Below, piece by piece: positions 23,443 through 36,082 of a stretch of DNA of 64,000 bases (the stretch's first letter is position 1; each line of letters opens with the position of its first letter). Made by a program: the position numbers and the translations under genes. The notes beneath the pieces are model-generated. The model had not been told where the DNA came from. It saw only the letters and a list, made by a program, of their open reading frames with translations, and did not search any database. Source of the stretch: Diadophis punctatus similis (lineage: Eukaryota > Chordata > Lepidosauria > Squamata > Dipsadidae); assembly GCA_023053685.1 (NCBI GenBank), contig JALIGW010000001.1, positions 228,742,434-228,806,433 on the forward strand, written 5' to 3'.

Positions 23443-24305
23443 GTATTTAACTTGTTTCTACAAAATTTGCAAAGCTAAAAATATTTTTTATTTTTCTCTA
23501 TTCCCAAATGATTTTTAAAGGTTTTTAAAGAAAAGAATGTACATTCTATTTTTTTTTGAGGAACTTCTTTATTTTGGAACATTTGAATGAGCACCAGAAA
23601 CAAAGCAAATATTCTGTATTGTACATTTGGAAGCATGTTGTCCATTGTCAATGTTCAGTCAATTGAGAAAGTGGAAGCAGTTGCAATGATGGTAAATGAT
23701 TAGATCAGATAAATGGGTTTATTATTTGAAATTTAAACTTTTTGATGGCCATTGAGAATGAGATGCACACCAGGAAATGGATGATGAGCTATGATAAAAA
23801 GAGAGAACAGAACATAAAAGTGAGACTTTTGACAGTAGCTTCTGTCACATATGATATATGTTTCAAAACTACAAACCACCTGGAAATATTCTTACGGTTT
23901 TATTTCTGTATTTGTAAAATTACTAGCAACCTGAAAATCGTACATCACTGGACTGCTAATTGTGAATATTTGTATTGCCTTTTATTTTTTCATTAAATCT
24001 ACTTTGTAAGCTGTTAAAGACAGAAGCTGGTAAAAGGTTCAGTCCCTTACTATTAGTAGTTAAATTTAGTAGTTTATATTTCAGAGTTTATATCTTAACT
24101 TTGCACTGAACAGAGATCTCTTGTGTTTTTTGCCAATAATGTTTTGATTCATTTGATACATTTACTTTCTGTTCAATGTTGTTGGATGCAGCAAGTGTGC
24201 AAGAAGTCAGGAATAATTTTTAAAACTCCAATAAAAGAGAATACATGAAATTGCTGTATGAGGGAGATTGTGGTTTCTAAATATGATAAAGAAATAAAGA
24301 AATAT
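23443..24305. other. no recognised feature
   Basis: AT-rich unique sequence after the candidate exon. No second exon could be supported. Confidence 0.4.
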
Positions 24306-24309
24306 CTGT

Positions 24310-24705
24310 AGCTCAGAGTTGAACTGTCAAGTCCTGAGCTTGGTTTTTTGCTTGCAGATGTTTAATTACACAACTGGGTAATATCATATGAGCCAAGTGA
24401 GTGTGGGGTTTGCTGCCTGTTTATATGTGTCTCACATAGAAATAAACCATATTTACACATCATTGAAAAGAGACAACTAAAAAAGCTAAGAAGGAAACAA
24501 ACAAATAAACAAAAGCCCAACAGGTCGTCTCCAGCATCCAACAAGATAAGCAGGGATTAACACCATGCAAACAGTCAAAGAGAAAACAATACCCTATCAA
24601 GGAAATATCAAACAAAAAACCTCATTCCCGCCAACACTGGGGGAACAAACTTCTGTATATAAATAGGGAGCAAACCTGACACTCTTCAGCACTGTTGATG
24701 TTAGT
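24310..24705. mobile_element. two inverted retroelement 3' ends
   Basis: The left part (24335-24390) is an antisense tail: TGAGCTTGGTTTTTTGCTTG, then ACTGGGTAATATCAT. The right part (24500-24705) is a sense-strand 3' region: CCAACACTGGGGGAACAAAC and TTCTGTATATAAATAGGGAG, then CACTCTTCAGCACTG. Both belong to a retroelement family that I suspect is Penelope-like, whose copies often occur inverted. A related antisense copy lies at 26092-26810. Confidence 0.55.
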
Positions 24706-24708
24706 TGG

Positions 24709-24893
24709 GCAATTTATTTAATTATATTTCAAATTTATATAGCTACCCATTTCACAAAACTAGCTGCTTATTACAAAATTATAAAACAATAATTCACAAA
24801 TAACAATGATTATCATTACTATTAAAAATATTAAAAACTATAAAGTGAGCTAAAAATAATGAGCTTAATAATAACTATAACAACAACAACAAT

Positions 24894-24927
<34 letters not shown>

Positions 24928-25400
24928 GAGCCATCTCACTTGTTCACCAGTTCCTTGGTGCTCCCAGGCATGATGGCACAACCAAGTCTTGAGGGACCTT
25001 TGGAAAGTTAGGAGTAAAGGTGTCAGCCTAACCTAAGAGGGGTGGATATTCCACAGTGTTGGGTGCCATAGCCGAGAAGGCCCACAACCAGCATGTCCTC
25101 TCACCAAGATCTGGTGGGACAGGAAGATGTACTTGGGGATAGGCGGTCCCTCAAATAACCTGGTCCCATATAGAGGTTTAACGGTCAAAACCAACAATTT
25201 GGATTAGATTTGGAAACAAACAGGTAACCAATAGAGTTTGCAAAGTAGATGTGTACTGTGTGTTCTACAAGGGGCATACATAACTGCCAATGCCACTTTG
25301 GCATTGCAGCACTTTGCACCAACTCAAGTTTCTGGATACTCTTCAAGGGCAGCCTGCTGTAGAGTCCAATGAAACATCTGCAGGCAAACAACCAAGCCTG
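24709..25400 (-). mobile_element. L2-like LINE 3' region, antisense
   Basis: Begins with an ATTTATTTAATT tail complement and TATATAGCTACCCATTTCAC, a common LINE 3' end. After an expanded (CAA)n tract it continues with sequence such as GCCGAGAAGGCCCACAACC and GGTCAAAACCAACAATTTGG, which I know as dispersed LINE-type repeat in reptiles. Coding frames are dead. Confidence 0.55.
24882..24926. repeat. (CAA)n microsatellite
   Basis: About 15 CAA units with two interruptions (ATAACAACAA), inside the antisense LINE copy. Confidence 0.95.
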
Positions 25401-25593
25401 AGAGCACCAAGGATGCCACAGTATTTGAACTGTTAATCATTTATTTATTTTTATTTTAAATGTGAGACAGGAAAAAAAAAACATATCCTGATTTCCACCA
25501 AACAATCTACCCCACTTTTCATCAGTTCTCAAAAAAGAATCAATTGACTATTAGGAAGAATCTAGTTTATGATACTTTTTCATGGGACCAATG

Positions 25594-25936
25594 CAGGGGT
25601 GAAATGCTCCCGGTTCGGACTGGTTCGGGCATATTGGTAGCGACAGCTGCCGGTGGTTCGCCAAATCAGCAGTGATGGCTGGCTGACCATGCCCTCAAAC
25701 CAGTCCCCCAGTCGCTGCTCGCTCGCCCTGCAAGCGGATGTCCTGGGACTGCACATGAGGTAGGACGCGAGTCCGCACCGGAAGAGGGCTGCGGGAGATG
25801 CGGTGCACATGTGCAGCAGCCCCAGGACATTGCCACGCCCACCTGAAGCCACACCCACCTGACCTCCCCAAGCCACGGCCACAAAATAAACCACACCCAC
25901 AGAACCGGTAGGGAAAATTTTTAGATTTCACCACTG
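25594..25936. mobile_element. hAT element (GGTGGG-end class)
   Basis: Starts CAGGGGTGAAATGCTCCCGG and ends TTAGATTTCACCACTG, with perfect 8-bp duplication GACCAATG (25586-25593, 25937-25944). The interior shares AAGCCACGGCCACAAAATAA with other class members. Open frames on the minus strand are repeat-borne. Confidence 0.92.
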
Positions 25937-26091
25937 GACCAATGCATCTTGGTTTTCTTCAGATACATTCTGAGGGAGTGTTTTTCATCTTCGATCAGGG
26001 AGCAACTCCCTTGTTGAAAAGGGAGCCATTACTCTCCACTTGAACTACAATGTTTTTTGTTCCTCAATATCGGAAAATTCTTTTTTCTGTG

Positions 26092-26810
26092 GGGTCCTTA
26101 GTGCGGTCTGAACTTGGTTGTTTTCTTGCAGATGTTTCAACACAAACTAAGTAACATTATCAGTGCTAGTAAGGAAGTATGATTTGCTCTCATTTTGTGG
26201 CTTGCTCTCTCAGTGTTGGTAGTCGTGGATTCTGTAGTTCTTTGATTGGGCTGTTTACTGTTAGCTTGTTTGTCTGAATTGGTGAGTTTCTCATTGGGAC
26301 ATTGTTCGTTCTTGATCGTTGTTCTAGTGATAATATTGATGCTAATCTCTGCTTATCTGGGTGTTGATTGCTGATGAGGAGGTGTTTAGGTCTTTTTATT
26401 TCCTTTTTGGCTTCTTGATTGTCTCCTTTGAGTGGTATGTAGAGGTTGGATTCTTTTTTTCACCAGATATATAGTGAGGACATTCAATCTTACCATGGCT
26501 CACATCAGTTTCAGAATGGGCTTTTTTCTTCTGTATCTATCCTATACAGTATTTATCTGATCTTTGTGAAGTCCTACTGTTGTCACTCTGTCTAGCTCTT
26601 GTGCCAACCCTGGCACTTTAGATGAGGTATTTGGCAGTGATTCAGTCTCTGCTTTATGTCTGTTATGTATCTTTGCTTTCACCAAGAAATAAGTGTTCCT
26701 GAATGGTTGCTCTGCTGGACAAATTGCGCTCCCAGACTTGCTGCTAACAGTGCATATCTTTTGGTTGTCTGGGTTGTAAGTGAGCCCTTGGAGCGTATCC
26801 AATGCATTTT
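26092..26810 (-). mobile_element. retroelement 3' region, Penelope-like suspected
   Basis: On the minus strand the copy ends TGCAAGAAAACAACCAAGTT followed by CAGACCGCACTAAGGACCCC, the same tail as at 24310. Further upstream on that strand an open stretch reads GLAQELDRVTTVGLHKDQI. I have not identified a catalytic motif. Family assignment is an inference from tail similarity and inverted copies. Confidence 0.5.
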
Positions 26811-28694
26811 AGATTTGCTTGGGCTTTTTTTTTTCCCTTAGAAACTACCTTCTCAGGACGTTATATGGATATATTAGTTGAAGTTTGTAAAGTAAACTGA
26901 ATGGAATGATGCAAGTGTTCGCTGTCGTTATTGCATAATATGCTATTAAGTCTCACTTCATTCTACAAAGGCCACTTCATGTGAAACACTCTTATTTCAA
27001 ATTAATACATTTCAAAAGAATTGTGTTACATTCAGTGTGCTGTAAAGTAGTCTGTGCCAGGGACGGTGGGATATCCTTTGTTTTCTCCTCTTGTACTGAA
27101 TTGCTGTTAATTGCTATATTTGCAATTTAAATTCTTATGGATTTTTTTAAAAATATGGGACCTGTACAGGTTTTGTGTAGAAAATCTATCTGTTGCAGAA
27201 GCTGACATCTACTGAAAATTTTTCCCATGGTAAAGAAAGTTTCATGAGTCTTTTTCATAAAAAGTGTCAGTAAGCGCAGCTTCGCAATGGCTTCACCATT
27301 TTGCACAGCAGCCAGGCTTTAGCCTGAATGGGCATTTTAATGGCTGCACAGCTGCGGCTGAAGATGCAACCGCTCCCTTGTGGTCTGTCCTGTTCCACCC
27401 TTGGCCCTGTCATTGCTCTCCTCTCTCTAACTTGAGCAAACAGTTCTGCCAAACCACAGGGGCAGAAGCAAAGGTGGCTGCCATTTCTGTAGTCCTTTTG
27501 AGGAGATTAATGAGATAAAGTGGTGACTCTCCAGGTTGCAACCTAACAATAAAAAGGAAGCCCCCTCCCCCAGGGTAGAATAACAAGTGTTTGTAGCTAT
27601 AAATACAGAGTGTTCTACCTGTTAATTGTCTTCGGTTGGGAAATAAAATTTATATGATATATCCCCTTCTCTATTTTTCTTACAATGATACTCTAACAGT
27701 TATGAAAAATAATTCTCAATCAAACAATTTCCTATCTTGATGAGTAATGGAGTCATCATGAAAGAGGTTCCTGATTTTATTTCTGTATGCCTCAATTTCT
27801 TAGCTGTTCAACTATGGGTGGAAGATCCTATCGAAATCATGCTTCCCACTAGCAGTTCGTAAGAGTATATGGGATCAGATAAGCAGTCTCCTTGGAGTAT
27901 AAAAGTTCAGTGAGATGTATATTCAGTTTATTAGTCTTCCAGCATCTTTCTAATTTAAAGCATATAGAATTGCGGAGGCAAATATATGAAACTCGGAAAG
28001 CCTGCATTTTGACACAGGCTGCTGCTTGTACTTCCTTTCTGATCAGTATTTCACTTTTACAGCTGAAGTTTCATTTGCCTTTGTAGCCAGAAGGAAGAGG
28101 AATGGCTTGGTGAGGATTTCACTACCTATTGATTACTGCTGTCAAGCAAGATTGCAGATGCCTCCATCCTGTCATTCGCTAGACATTTAGTGTAAAGAAT
28201 ATAAGCTGGGCTTTCGACAGTAAGTAACGAGTGGGAGAAAGAAAAAGATTGTGGATGTGCGTAGAATCCAGCGTTGGAGTTTTCTTGTCTGTTTGTTTTC
28301 CTCTCCTGGTAATACTACATGGGGGAATTGGGTAGATAGATAGATGGATAGATAATCATCAGCCTTGCTTTCTGGCTCTTGTACAAGGTTCCCTGATGTT
28401 CCCAAAAGAAAATGGTTAAAAAGTGCACTCAGAGGAACTTCTGCCTTTAATGTTATTTTAGGTCTCAGCTCTGGCAGATATAAAACTGTAGTGCCAGTTT
28501 TGGCAATACAAGACAGTTGATATTCAAGGAAAAGAAGAAATCACAAAATTAACTAGTTTGGAGAGATACTATGTTAGAAGGAAAGTGTGAAAGAGAGGTA
28601 GAGGGTGTTAACAGGAATATGATTCAGAAAGCATCTTCCTAGATTGTCCTATATGGAGTAACCTATCTAACGCCCATCTCCACATGACTGCTGT
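26811..28694. other. unique sequence, no gene seen
   Basis: The frames at 27264-27518 (84 residues, plus) and its antisense show no family motif. No repeat was recognised except short homopolymers. Confidence 0.4.
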
Positions 28695-29087
28695 CAGAGG
28701 TGGGTTCCTGCAGGTACCCTGCTCTTACCTGTTGGTCGCCGCAGAGCCGAAGAAGCCAGTGGCGTTCGCGGCGTGGGGCTTCCCCTGCCCGCTTTCCCTC
28801 GCCCGCCTGGACGGTCACCGCAGAGCCAAAGAAGCCGGTGGCGTTCGCGGCACGGGGCTTCCCTGCCCGCTTTCCCCCGCCCGCCTGGACACCGCCATTT
28901 GTGTTCTTTTGCCCTTTGCGCAAGCAGAACGCTTTGCGCATGTGCAGAGGGCAAAAGAACGCAAATGGCAGCATCCAGGCGGGTGGGGGAAAGAGGGCAG
29001 GGGAAGGCCCGCACCGCGAATGCCACCGGCTTCTTCGGCTCTGCGGTGACCAACAGGTAAGAGCGTACCGGCAGGAACCCACCTCTG
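28695..29087. mobile_element. palindromic hAT element (GGTGGG-end class)
   Basis: Starts CAGAGGTGGGTTCCTGC and ends GCAGGAACCCACCTCTG, between ACTGCTGT (28687-28694) and GCTGCTGT (29088-29095). The two halves are inverted copies over roughly 180 bp each (for example GTTGGTCGCCGCAGAGCC against its reverse complement near 29035). This explains why both strands give near-identical frames of 139 and 143 residues; they are not genes. Confidence 0.9.
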
Positions 29088-29237
29088 GCTGCTGTTCATG
29101 TAAGGGGCAGATCTTACCTGGAACAGATTGATGGAAGACTTGAAATCCAGAGTTGTTCCTGATTGGGCAAGTTTAGCATGGACATTTTTAGACGATTAGA
29201 GCCTTCTCTATCCTGTTCTGGAACCCAGTCTTTCATA

Positions 29238-29618
29238 CAGGTAATCCTAAACTTACAACCATTCGTTTAATGATGGTTTGACATTACAAAAAGGCTGAAA
29301 AAAGTAACATATGGCCGTTTTTCATGCTTATGACCATTGTAGCATCCCGATGTCACATGATAAAAATTCAGATGCTTGGCAACTGGTTCATATTTATGAT
29401 GTTTGCAGTGTCCTGAGGTCATGTGACCTTTTGTGACCTTCTGGCAAGCGAATAGGGAAGCCAGATTCACTTAACAACTTTGTTATTAACTTAACAACTG
29501 CAGTGATTTGTTTAACAACCGTGGCAAGAAAGGTTGTGAAATGGGGCAAAACTCACTTAACAACTGTCTTGCTTAGGAATACAAATTTTGGGCTCAGCGG
29601 TAGTTGTAAGTTGAGGCT
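29238..29618 (+). mobile_element. Tigger-like MITE, copy 3
   Basis: Starts CAGGTAATCCTAAACTTAC after TA. Family text TTGGCAACTGGTTCATATTT and GGCAAGAAAGGTTGTGAAAT is present, ending GTTGTAAGTTGAGG. The final TA is not clear. Confidence 0.83.
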
Positions 29619-29995
29619 TTTAAAAACTGAGCTTCCCTTGGCCCCAAACTAGTCACCTTTGAGTTGTCTGTTCTGTAGTGAATTCACCAGCAACTACCTT
29701 ATCATGCCAAGGAAAAGTTCCTTTTAAGATTTAGGCCTCCGAGGCTGATGAAATCTTGGAGTGATGGTCTGAGACAGAAGCATGTACTTCAAGGAAGATG
29801 TTTTCTGCAGGTGTTAATCGGATAAGTGGACAGGTATACAGCCAGACAGTATGGTGCCATGTCCATCTCTCTTACTGTCTATCTACCTACTGCCTCTCCC
29901 TCTCCTCCTCCCCACCATTTTTTCAATACAGTTTGCGAGCAATCAAAACAAGTATAAGTGAAACTATCATAAATCTTATTTTAAAGCCAACAAGC

Positions 29996-30614
29996 CAGTG
30001 GTGGGTTCTTACTGGTATGGTCCACTCTATAGCACCGGTAGCGGTCCGCTGGTGATGTCACAGTACCGGTGCGGTCGGTTGCCGGTGCCTGGGTGCCGCC
30101 ATTTTAAAAAAATTTCTTCTGCGCATGCCCAGAAGCCGAGCTTCCGGCACTGCGCATGCGCTACCTTCCTACCCCACAGTGAGTCCAAGCAGGGGAGGAT
30201 GGCTGAGGGAGCGCGTGAGACGCTGAAAGAATGGGTGGCAGGAGCTATCTCCATTCCCCTCCCTTCAGCAGTCTGAGAATTCACGAACGCACGGTGATGG
30301 TCCCAGGCATTTTTGCACGTTCGAGGCTTCTCGAGCTGCTGAGGGGAGGGGGAATGGGCAGCAGGAGCCTAGGATCATCAAATGGGGAGAAGCATTCAGA
30401 CCGGACAGAGCCTCCAAGAAGAACCGCTGTCGCGGTCTTGCTGCTCCCGCTGCGGGAGGCTGCGTTGCGGGTGGGCAATGCCCCTCCTGCTTCTCTGGCC
30501 GCTGCCAAGCTCCCGAGGCCCACGCTCACCCGGTCACATGGCTGGCAAGCCACACCCACAAAATAAGCCACGCCCACAGAGTGGTAGTAAAAAAAAATTA
30601 GGAACCCGCCCCTG
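29996..30614. mobile_element. hAT element (GGTGGG-end class), close to copy at 5162
   Basis: Starts CAGTGGTGGGTTCTTACTGG, ends GGAACCCGCCCCTG, with perfect 8-bp duplication CAACAAGC (29988-29995, 30615-30622). Both outer parts match 5162-5717 closely. A middle segment of about 90 bp (near 30395-30520, starting AGCATTCAGACCGG) is extra. A TGCGCATGCGC palindrome lies at 30151-30161. Confidence 0.92.
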
Positions 30615-30622
30615 CAACAAGC

Positions 30623-31818
30623 ATATTTATTTTTAGGGTCCTACTCCAGAACATTTGATTGAAATGTCCTATGTGCGAGGAAAAGGGTAAGCAGAATTCT
30701 GGGTTCGTAGTCATCCAAAACAAGTCAGCAAATTTTGCCCATTCAATGTTGTATTCCTCGGGCTAGTCGCAACAATGGTTACTGGATCCTTCTGTAAGTT
30801 TTCCCAGCAAGCTTCAGCCTGCTCATCCATGAGATCTATTGAGACTAAACAGTGTTGAAGTGACATTGTCCTTGACCTCTGTCTCTTTCTGGGTTAAGTC
30901 CCTGGAGTGCCTTTGAAGAGGGTCACATTGCACTGGTCTTTGTCCTAAGAAATGTCAGGCATCACATTTTCTGGCTGGCTGGCACCAGGCATCCGGCTTT
31001 CAAAGTGATTTATTGAGAGAAAAAGTGACAGTGGAGTTTACATCTTTTTCTCTTTCACCAAGTAAAAACCATTGTAGATCCCTTCCTGTTTGCCAGAAAA
31101 CTATTTAGTAATTCTAACCATACTCTTCATTTGCTTCACCTTGCCAGGTGCTAACTGTTTGGCAAAGGGCCATCTCTTATACACCTTCATTTTCCCATCA
31201 ATGTGAAGAGTTCAGTTCCAAGTTCGATATAAGCAAATAGCTTATGGCAAAGAGCTCATGACAGTGTAGAGAACATTTATTACCACTGTTATACCCTAAT
31301 CCTTTTTTTTTTGGCCTGTTGGGCTTTAGAAATCATGTAAAAAGGCATCAGTAAGGGATATAGTCTTAATTCAAGGGATTTACAAGTTAGCTTTACACAT
31401 CCTAACTAGGATATAGTTTCATTTACAAAGTAAGTTGTAGCAATTTTATGAAACAGGTGATTATTTCAAATCCAGGATATTACAAAAAATAGTCTTCCAA
31501 TGGCTTGGTCCAGGCTTGAAATTCTTCTTTGAAGGGAAGAGTTTTCTGCTTCTTGTTCTGGTCTTGCTTACTGGGTAGGTAATTGGATCCACCCAGAGCT
31601 CTCTGGATCTAGTTCATTCGCAGTACCCTCTTTCATCTCTCTGATCTTCAGTGCTCCCTTGTTTCCTCTTCCCTTCCCAATCTTTAAAATTTGGGAAGTT
31701 CATAAATAAGAAATTACCGCATCACCAAAATTAGGATTAAGGATAAGGGTTAATGATAATGCATCCATAATAAGCTATTGGGGGTACAGTTAGATTTTCT
31801 GCTGGCAAGAGAGCCATG
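30623..31818. other. unique sequence, no gene seen
   Basis: No recognised repeat or exon. Confidence 0.4.
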
Positions 31819-31826
31819 GTAGATAC

Positions 31827-32102
31827 CAGAGGTGGGTTTCAGCAGGTTCTGACCAGTTCTGGAGGACCGGTAGCGGAAATTTTGAGTAGTTCGGAGAACC
31901 GGTAAATACCACCTCTGACTGCGCCCGCCCCCATATATTCTCTGCCTCCCGAGTCCCAGCTGATCGTGAGGAAATGGGGATTTTGCAGTAACCTTCCTCT
32001 CAAGTGGGGTGGGAATGGAGATTTTACAGTATCCTTCCCCTGCCACGCCCACCAAGCCACGCCCACAGAACAGGCAGTAAAATTTTTTGAATCCCACCAC
32101 TG
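31827..32102. mobile_element. hAT element (GGTGGG-end class)
   Basis: Starts CAGAGGTGGGTTTCAGCAGG and ends TTGAATCCCACCACTG, between GTAGATAC and GTAGATAT (one mismatch in 8). GGACCGGTAGCGG and GAGAACCGGTAAATACC lie near the left end. This form is very common in snakes, as far as I recall. Confidence 0.9.
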
Positions 32103-32619
32103 GTAGATATCTAGTGATGGGCATCACAACAAGACTTGAGAGTACTTGTACATTCTATTCCTATGTCACATCTGAGTGAGCAAAGCTAGCTTAATCATGT
32201 GATCTAAATTTACCATTCTGAGATTAGTTGATAGGATGAAATGACTTCTTTATGGTGTTCCTAGAACACACTAACTACATTGTTGATCCAGTTAAACTTT
32301 TGTGGGAATAAGGTATTAGAGTCTATTGGAATCTTCTTTGACCTCGAGTCCAGCAGGACAACATACCCCACACCCAATAAGTAACAGACAGGAAGAACCA
32401 CTGGTTTAGAGGATTTCTGTACTTAGCAAGGCTTGGATTAGATTACCTATAATCTAGGTAATTCCAACTTGTATTTTAAGGATTTGTAGTAAATGGGACA
32501 AAGAGTGAAAAAAGTATTTTTCAATAAGTAGGATATCTAGAAGTGATATTGTACACAGTGTGTTCAGAATGTTTTTAATTTTGGAAAGGAAGATAAAACT
32601 GAAGACTATCTCATACTTC

Positions 32620-33134
<515 letters not shown>

Positions 33135-34214
33135 GTAGCAATCTTCATCCAAACACTGAGCTCATCATATTTGATGAAATCTTGAAAAGACTGACATCGA
33201 AATTACAATATCTCCGACTCAGATCTCATCCGTGCAGAATTGTAGCAAGCTGCTATAAGGATGAACAATCATCTGAGGAAGGAACATCTTCGTGGGGTGG
33301 TGTTGTGCTTATCTGGATTGAAGGCTCTCTTCACAGAGGCTTCATATCCCCTACTTTGGCAACACATACAATTATGATTTGCCGTACAATTAGCCAGCTG
33401 TTTAGACTGGATTTGGCATTTTATCTGCCTATCGAGTCCTTCCCAAGGACCTGGGATAGGGAGATGTTAATGTTTGATGTTGTTAGAGGTATCATCGCTC
33501 TGGTTAAATGATAGCAGTTTGGCCTCCCTCAGAACGTGCATTTGTTGTTGGGGAGCAAGGGAAAGGAAATGACAAAAAGTGCATTGTGAAACTGCCGCAG
33601 AAATTCAGTCCTTTCTCTTCAGACATTGTCATGTTGCATGCGTGTGAAGGACAGAGTTTGTGTGCTGACCTCATGACATCTTTTGTCATTTGGGCAAAAT
33701 CTTGGCTGACTGCCACTAAACAGCCCACATTTGGCTGGCCATTATAGGAATGTTGAAATGTCAAGAACGTAAATTATCTGGTTTTGCTTTCACTCTTCTT
33801 TCCGTTTTCCTTTCTGTGACCTGCATTTTTATACTGTAAGCCTCAAGACAGGTGATGTCTGAGAGACATTCAGTATTATGGGTGAAGTATAAATATTTTA
33901 AATAAAATAATAAATAACGTGCTTCAGACTGTAGCTAAGCAAATGCCCATATGACTTTTTTTATTGGTCTCCTGAATAGCTTATTTCTAGCTTGCCACTT
34001 CAGTATTAGATTTGACTGTTTCTTTACAGAAGGTTGGTTTTATTGCTTCCTAATAAAGTGGAATATTGTAGAATATTGTTGAATGAGAGTGAAATAGTGT
34101 TGGGTTGTCCCTTGATTTATTTCTGTAGACCATGAAGGATGTTACTGATGGTAATTTCAGAAAAGGCTTAGGAATATTAATTCCCCTATCATCTTGGAGT
34201 TAGTTAGGCATGGC
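33135..34214. other. no supported gene
   Basis: A 109-residue plus frame at 33182-33511 is among the longer ones outside repeats, but I see no domain, and no splice or start context. A clean repeat is not visible either. Confidence 0.35.
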
Positions 34215-34455
34215 ATCATATGATTTGTGACTTCTTGCCAGCTTTCCCATTGACTTTGCTTGTTGGAAGCTGGCAGTGAAGGTTGCAACTGGCAATTAAG
34301 TGACTGTTGGATGCTGCAATGTCAATTTTTTGTCCTGATAGCCAAGATCCTGGATTGCAATCACATGATTTCAGGGGCACTGCGATGGCCAGAACCTTGA
34401 GGAGCAACCATAAGTCTCCTTGTTCAGTGCCATTGTAACTTCGAATGGTTCGACA
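34215..34455 (-). mobile_element. Tigger-like MITE fragment, copy 4
   Basis: Complement of the family interior: CCCATTGACTTTGCTTGTTG, then AATCACATGATTTC and GTGCCATTGTAACTTCGAAT. Both termini are missing. Confidence 0.7.
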
Positions 34456-34503
34456 GAAAAACATTTAATCTTTCCCCTGGCTCAGCTAATAAGGGAGGAG
34501 AAA

Positions 34504-34640
34504 TTGTGGCTTAGAGGGTAAAAGCACTGCCTAACAAGGCAAGCAGCACAGATTCAAATCCTAGAAGGGTATGGCTAGCTGATGAGCGCTAAATAGCTTG
34601 AAATAGATCTATACTAGTCTCCCTTTATTTCTTTATCAGT
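34504..34640 (+). mobile_element. tRNA-derived SINE
   Basis: A-box-like GTGGCTTAGAGGGTAAAAGC and B-box-like GATTCAAATCC, followed by AGCTTGAAATAGATCTATAC. Two antisense relatives lie at 34862-35030 and 35185-35300. Confidence 0.75.
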
Positions 34641-34656
34641 TCTTTGTAAATTTTAA

Positions 34657-34855
<199 letters not shown>

Positions 34856-34861
34856 ACCTTT

Positions 34862-35030
34862 TTTGCTGATAAATGAAAATGAAGGAAGACTATAGATCTA
34901 TTTCAAGCTATTTAGCTCTCATCAGATAGCCATACCCTTACTGGGATTTGAACCTGGCCCACCTGCCTGTAAGGCAGCAGCTTAACCTCTAGGTCACAGG
35001 CTCTCTTCCCTTATCAGCTCTTCACCAGGA
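34862..35030 (-). mobile_element. tRNA-derived SINE, antisense
   Basis: Complement of the SINE at 34504: TATAGATCTATTTCAAGCTA, B-box complement GGGATTTGAACC, then TAACCTCTAGGTCACAGGCT with the A-box region. Nearly complete. Confidence 0.8.
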
Positions 35031-35164
35031 AAGGGTTATATATATATTTTCTGTCGAATTATCCTGGTGTGCCCAAATATGGGAGGAAACATCACAGCTT
35101 CCTTTTGCCTTTCGCCCCCACCCCCGGGACCATCCAGGCAGTTTCTATAGCCAACAAACTATTT

Positions 35165-35300
35165 TGTCTGTATGTGTAATCTTTTTTGCTGATAAATGAA
35201 AATGAAGGGAGACTATTTATAGATCTATTTCAAGCTATTTAGATCTCATCAGATAGCCATACCCTTACTGGGATTTGAACCTGGGCCACCTGCCTGTAAG
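35165..35300 (-). mobile_element. tRNA-derived SINE, second antisense copy, truncated
   Basis: The text TTTTTTGCTGATAAATGAAA then GATCTATTTCAAGCTATTTA repeats 34857-34985 in the same direction, stopping at CACCTGCCTGTAAG. Upstream spacing suggests a local duplication or a second insertion. Confidence 0.75.
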
Positions 35301-35812
35301 TGATCAAAAGTGAACCAAGAATGCATGGGGTCTTTCTTTCTTCTAAAATCGGCTATGCCTTCTAGAAAGCAGAAAAGCATCTTGCTGTTTCAAAGGTCAC
35401 ATATACTAAGCATAGGAAATGTAATAATATTTGCAGAAGAACCTTTCTGTTGCACGGTTCCAAAAATTCTTTTGGAAGATGCAGGATGTCAGTATTGGAA
35501 TGCCACAGATATATTTGCCGTTACAGCTACTGAAATCTCAGTGCTTTTTTCCATGTTAAATTAGGTACATCTAAATAGTTCTGTTGACACAGTTCTTCTT
35601 GTCTGCCTTGTTTATTTGAACCTGTCATAAATCTGATCATTATATTGATGAAACTTCTGAAAGAAAGCAATGAAAAAATACATAAAAAGATTTTTTTCTT
35701 TGATATATTCTATCTCATGGAAGGGTAGACCTAGCTTTAAGCTGACATGAATGCATGTCTCTGCTGAAAAGCTTGGGAAATTATTGTTAGTCTCTTGCCT
35801 ATTAATTGTGGA
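35301..35812. other. no recognised feature
   Basis: Unique sequence between SINE and hAT copies. Frames lack domain features. Confidence 0.4.
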
Positions 35813-35820
35813 ATGGAGAC

Positions 35821-36074
35821 CATTGGTGGGTTGCTGCTGGTTCGGACCGGATCGGCCATACTGGTGGCAGAAATTTGTACCCGCTCGCCGAACCGGCAGC
35901 GATGGCCGGCTGTCCACACCTCCGAACCAGTTCTCCAGTCACCGCGGCTGGCAAAGAACCCTCTACGCATGCACAGAGGCTTCTGCGCATGCGCAGAGTG
36001 TCATTTGCATGACATGATGGGGCACTTCCGTCGCAATGCGATCCGGTAGGGAAGGTAAGTGGAACCCACCCCTG
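35821..36074. mobile_element. hAT element (GGTGGG-end class)
   Basis: Starts CATTGGTGGGTTGCTGCTGG and ends GGAACCCACCCCTG, between ATGGAGAC and ATGGCGAC (one mismatch). Contains TGCGCATGCGCA at 35984-35995 inside a longer CTTCTGCGCATGCGCAGAG palindrome. Confidence 0.88.
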
Positions 36075-36082
36075 ATGGCGAC

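Noticed and set aside
28663..29131. Near-identical frames of 139 and 143 residues on opposite strands
   Set aside because: The identity is explained by the palindrome of the hAT element.
33182..33511. 109-residue frame outside obvious repeats
   Set aside because: No domain, signal or splice context; its length is not unusual for 64 kb read in six frames.
34118..34165. Possible 22-base exon between TTTCTGTAG and GTAATTTC
   Set aside because: Too short, weak pyrimidine tract and no supporting neighbour.
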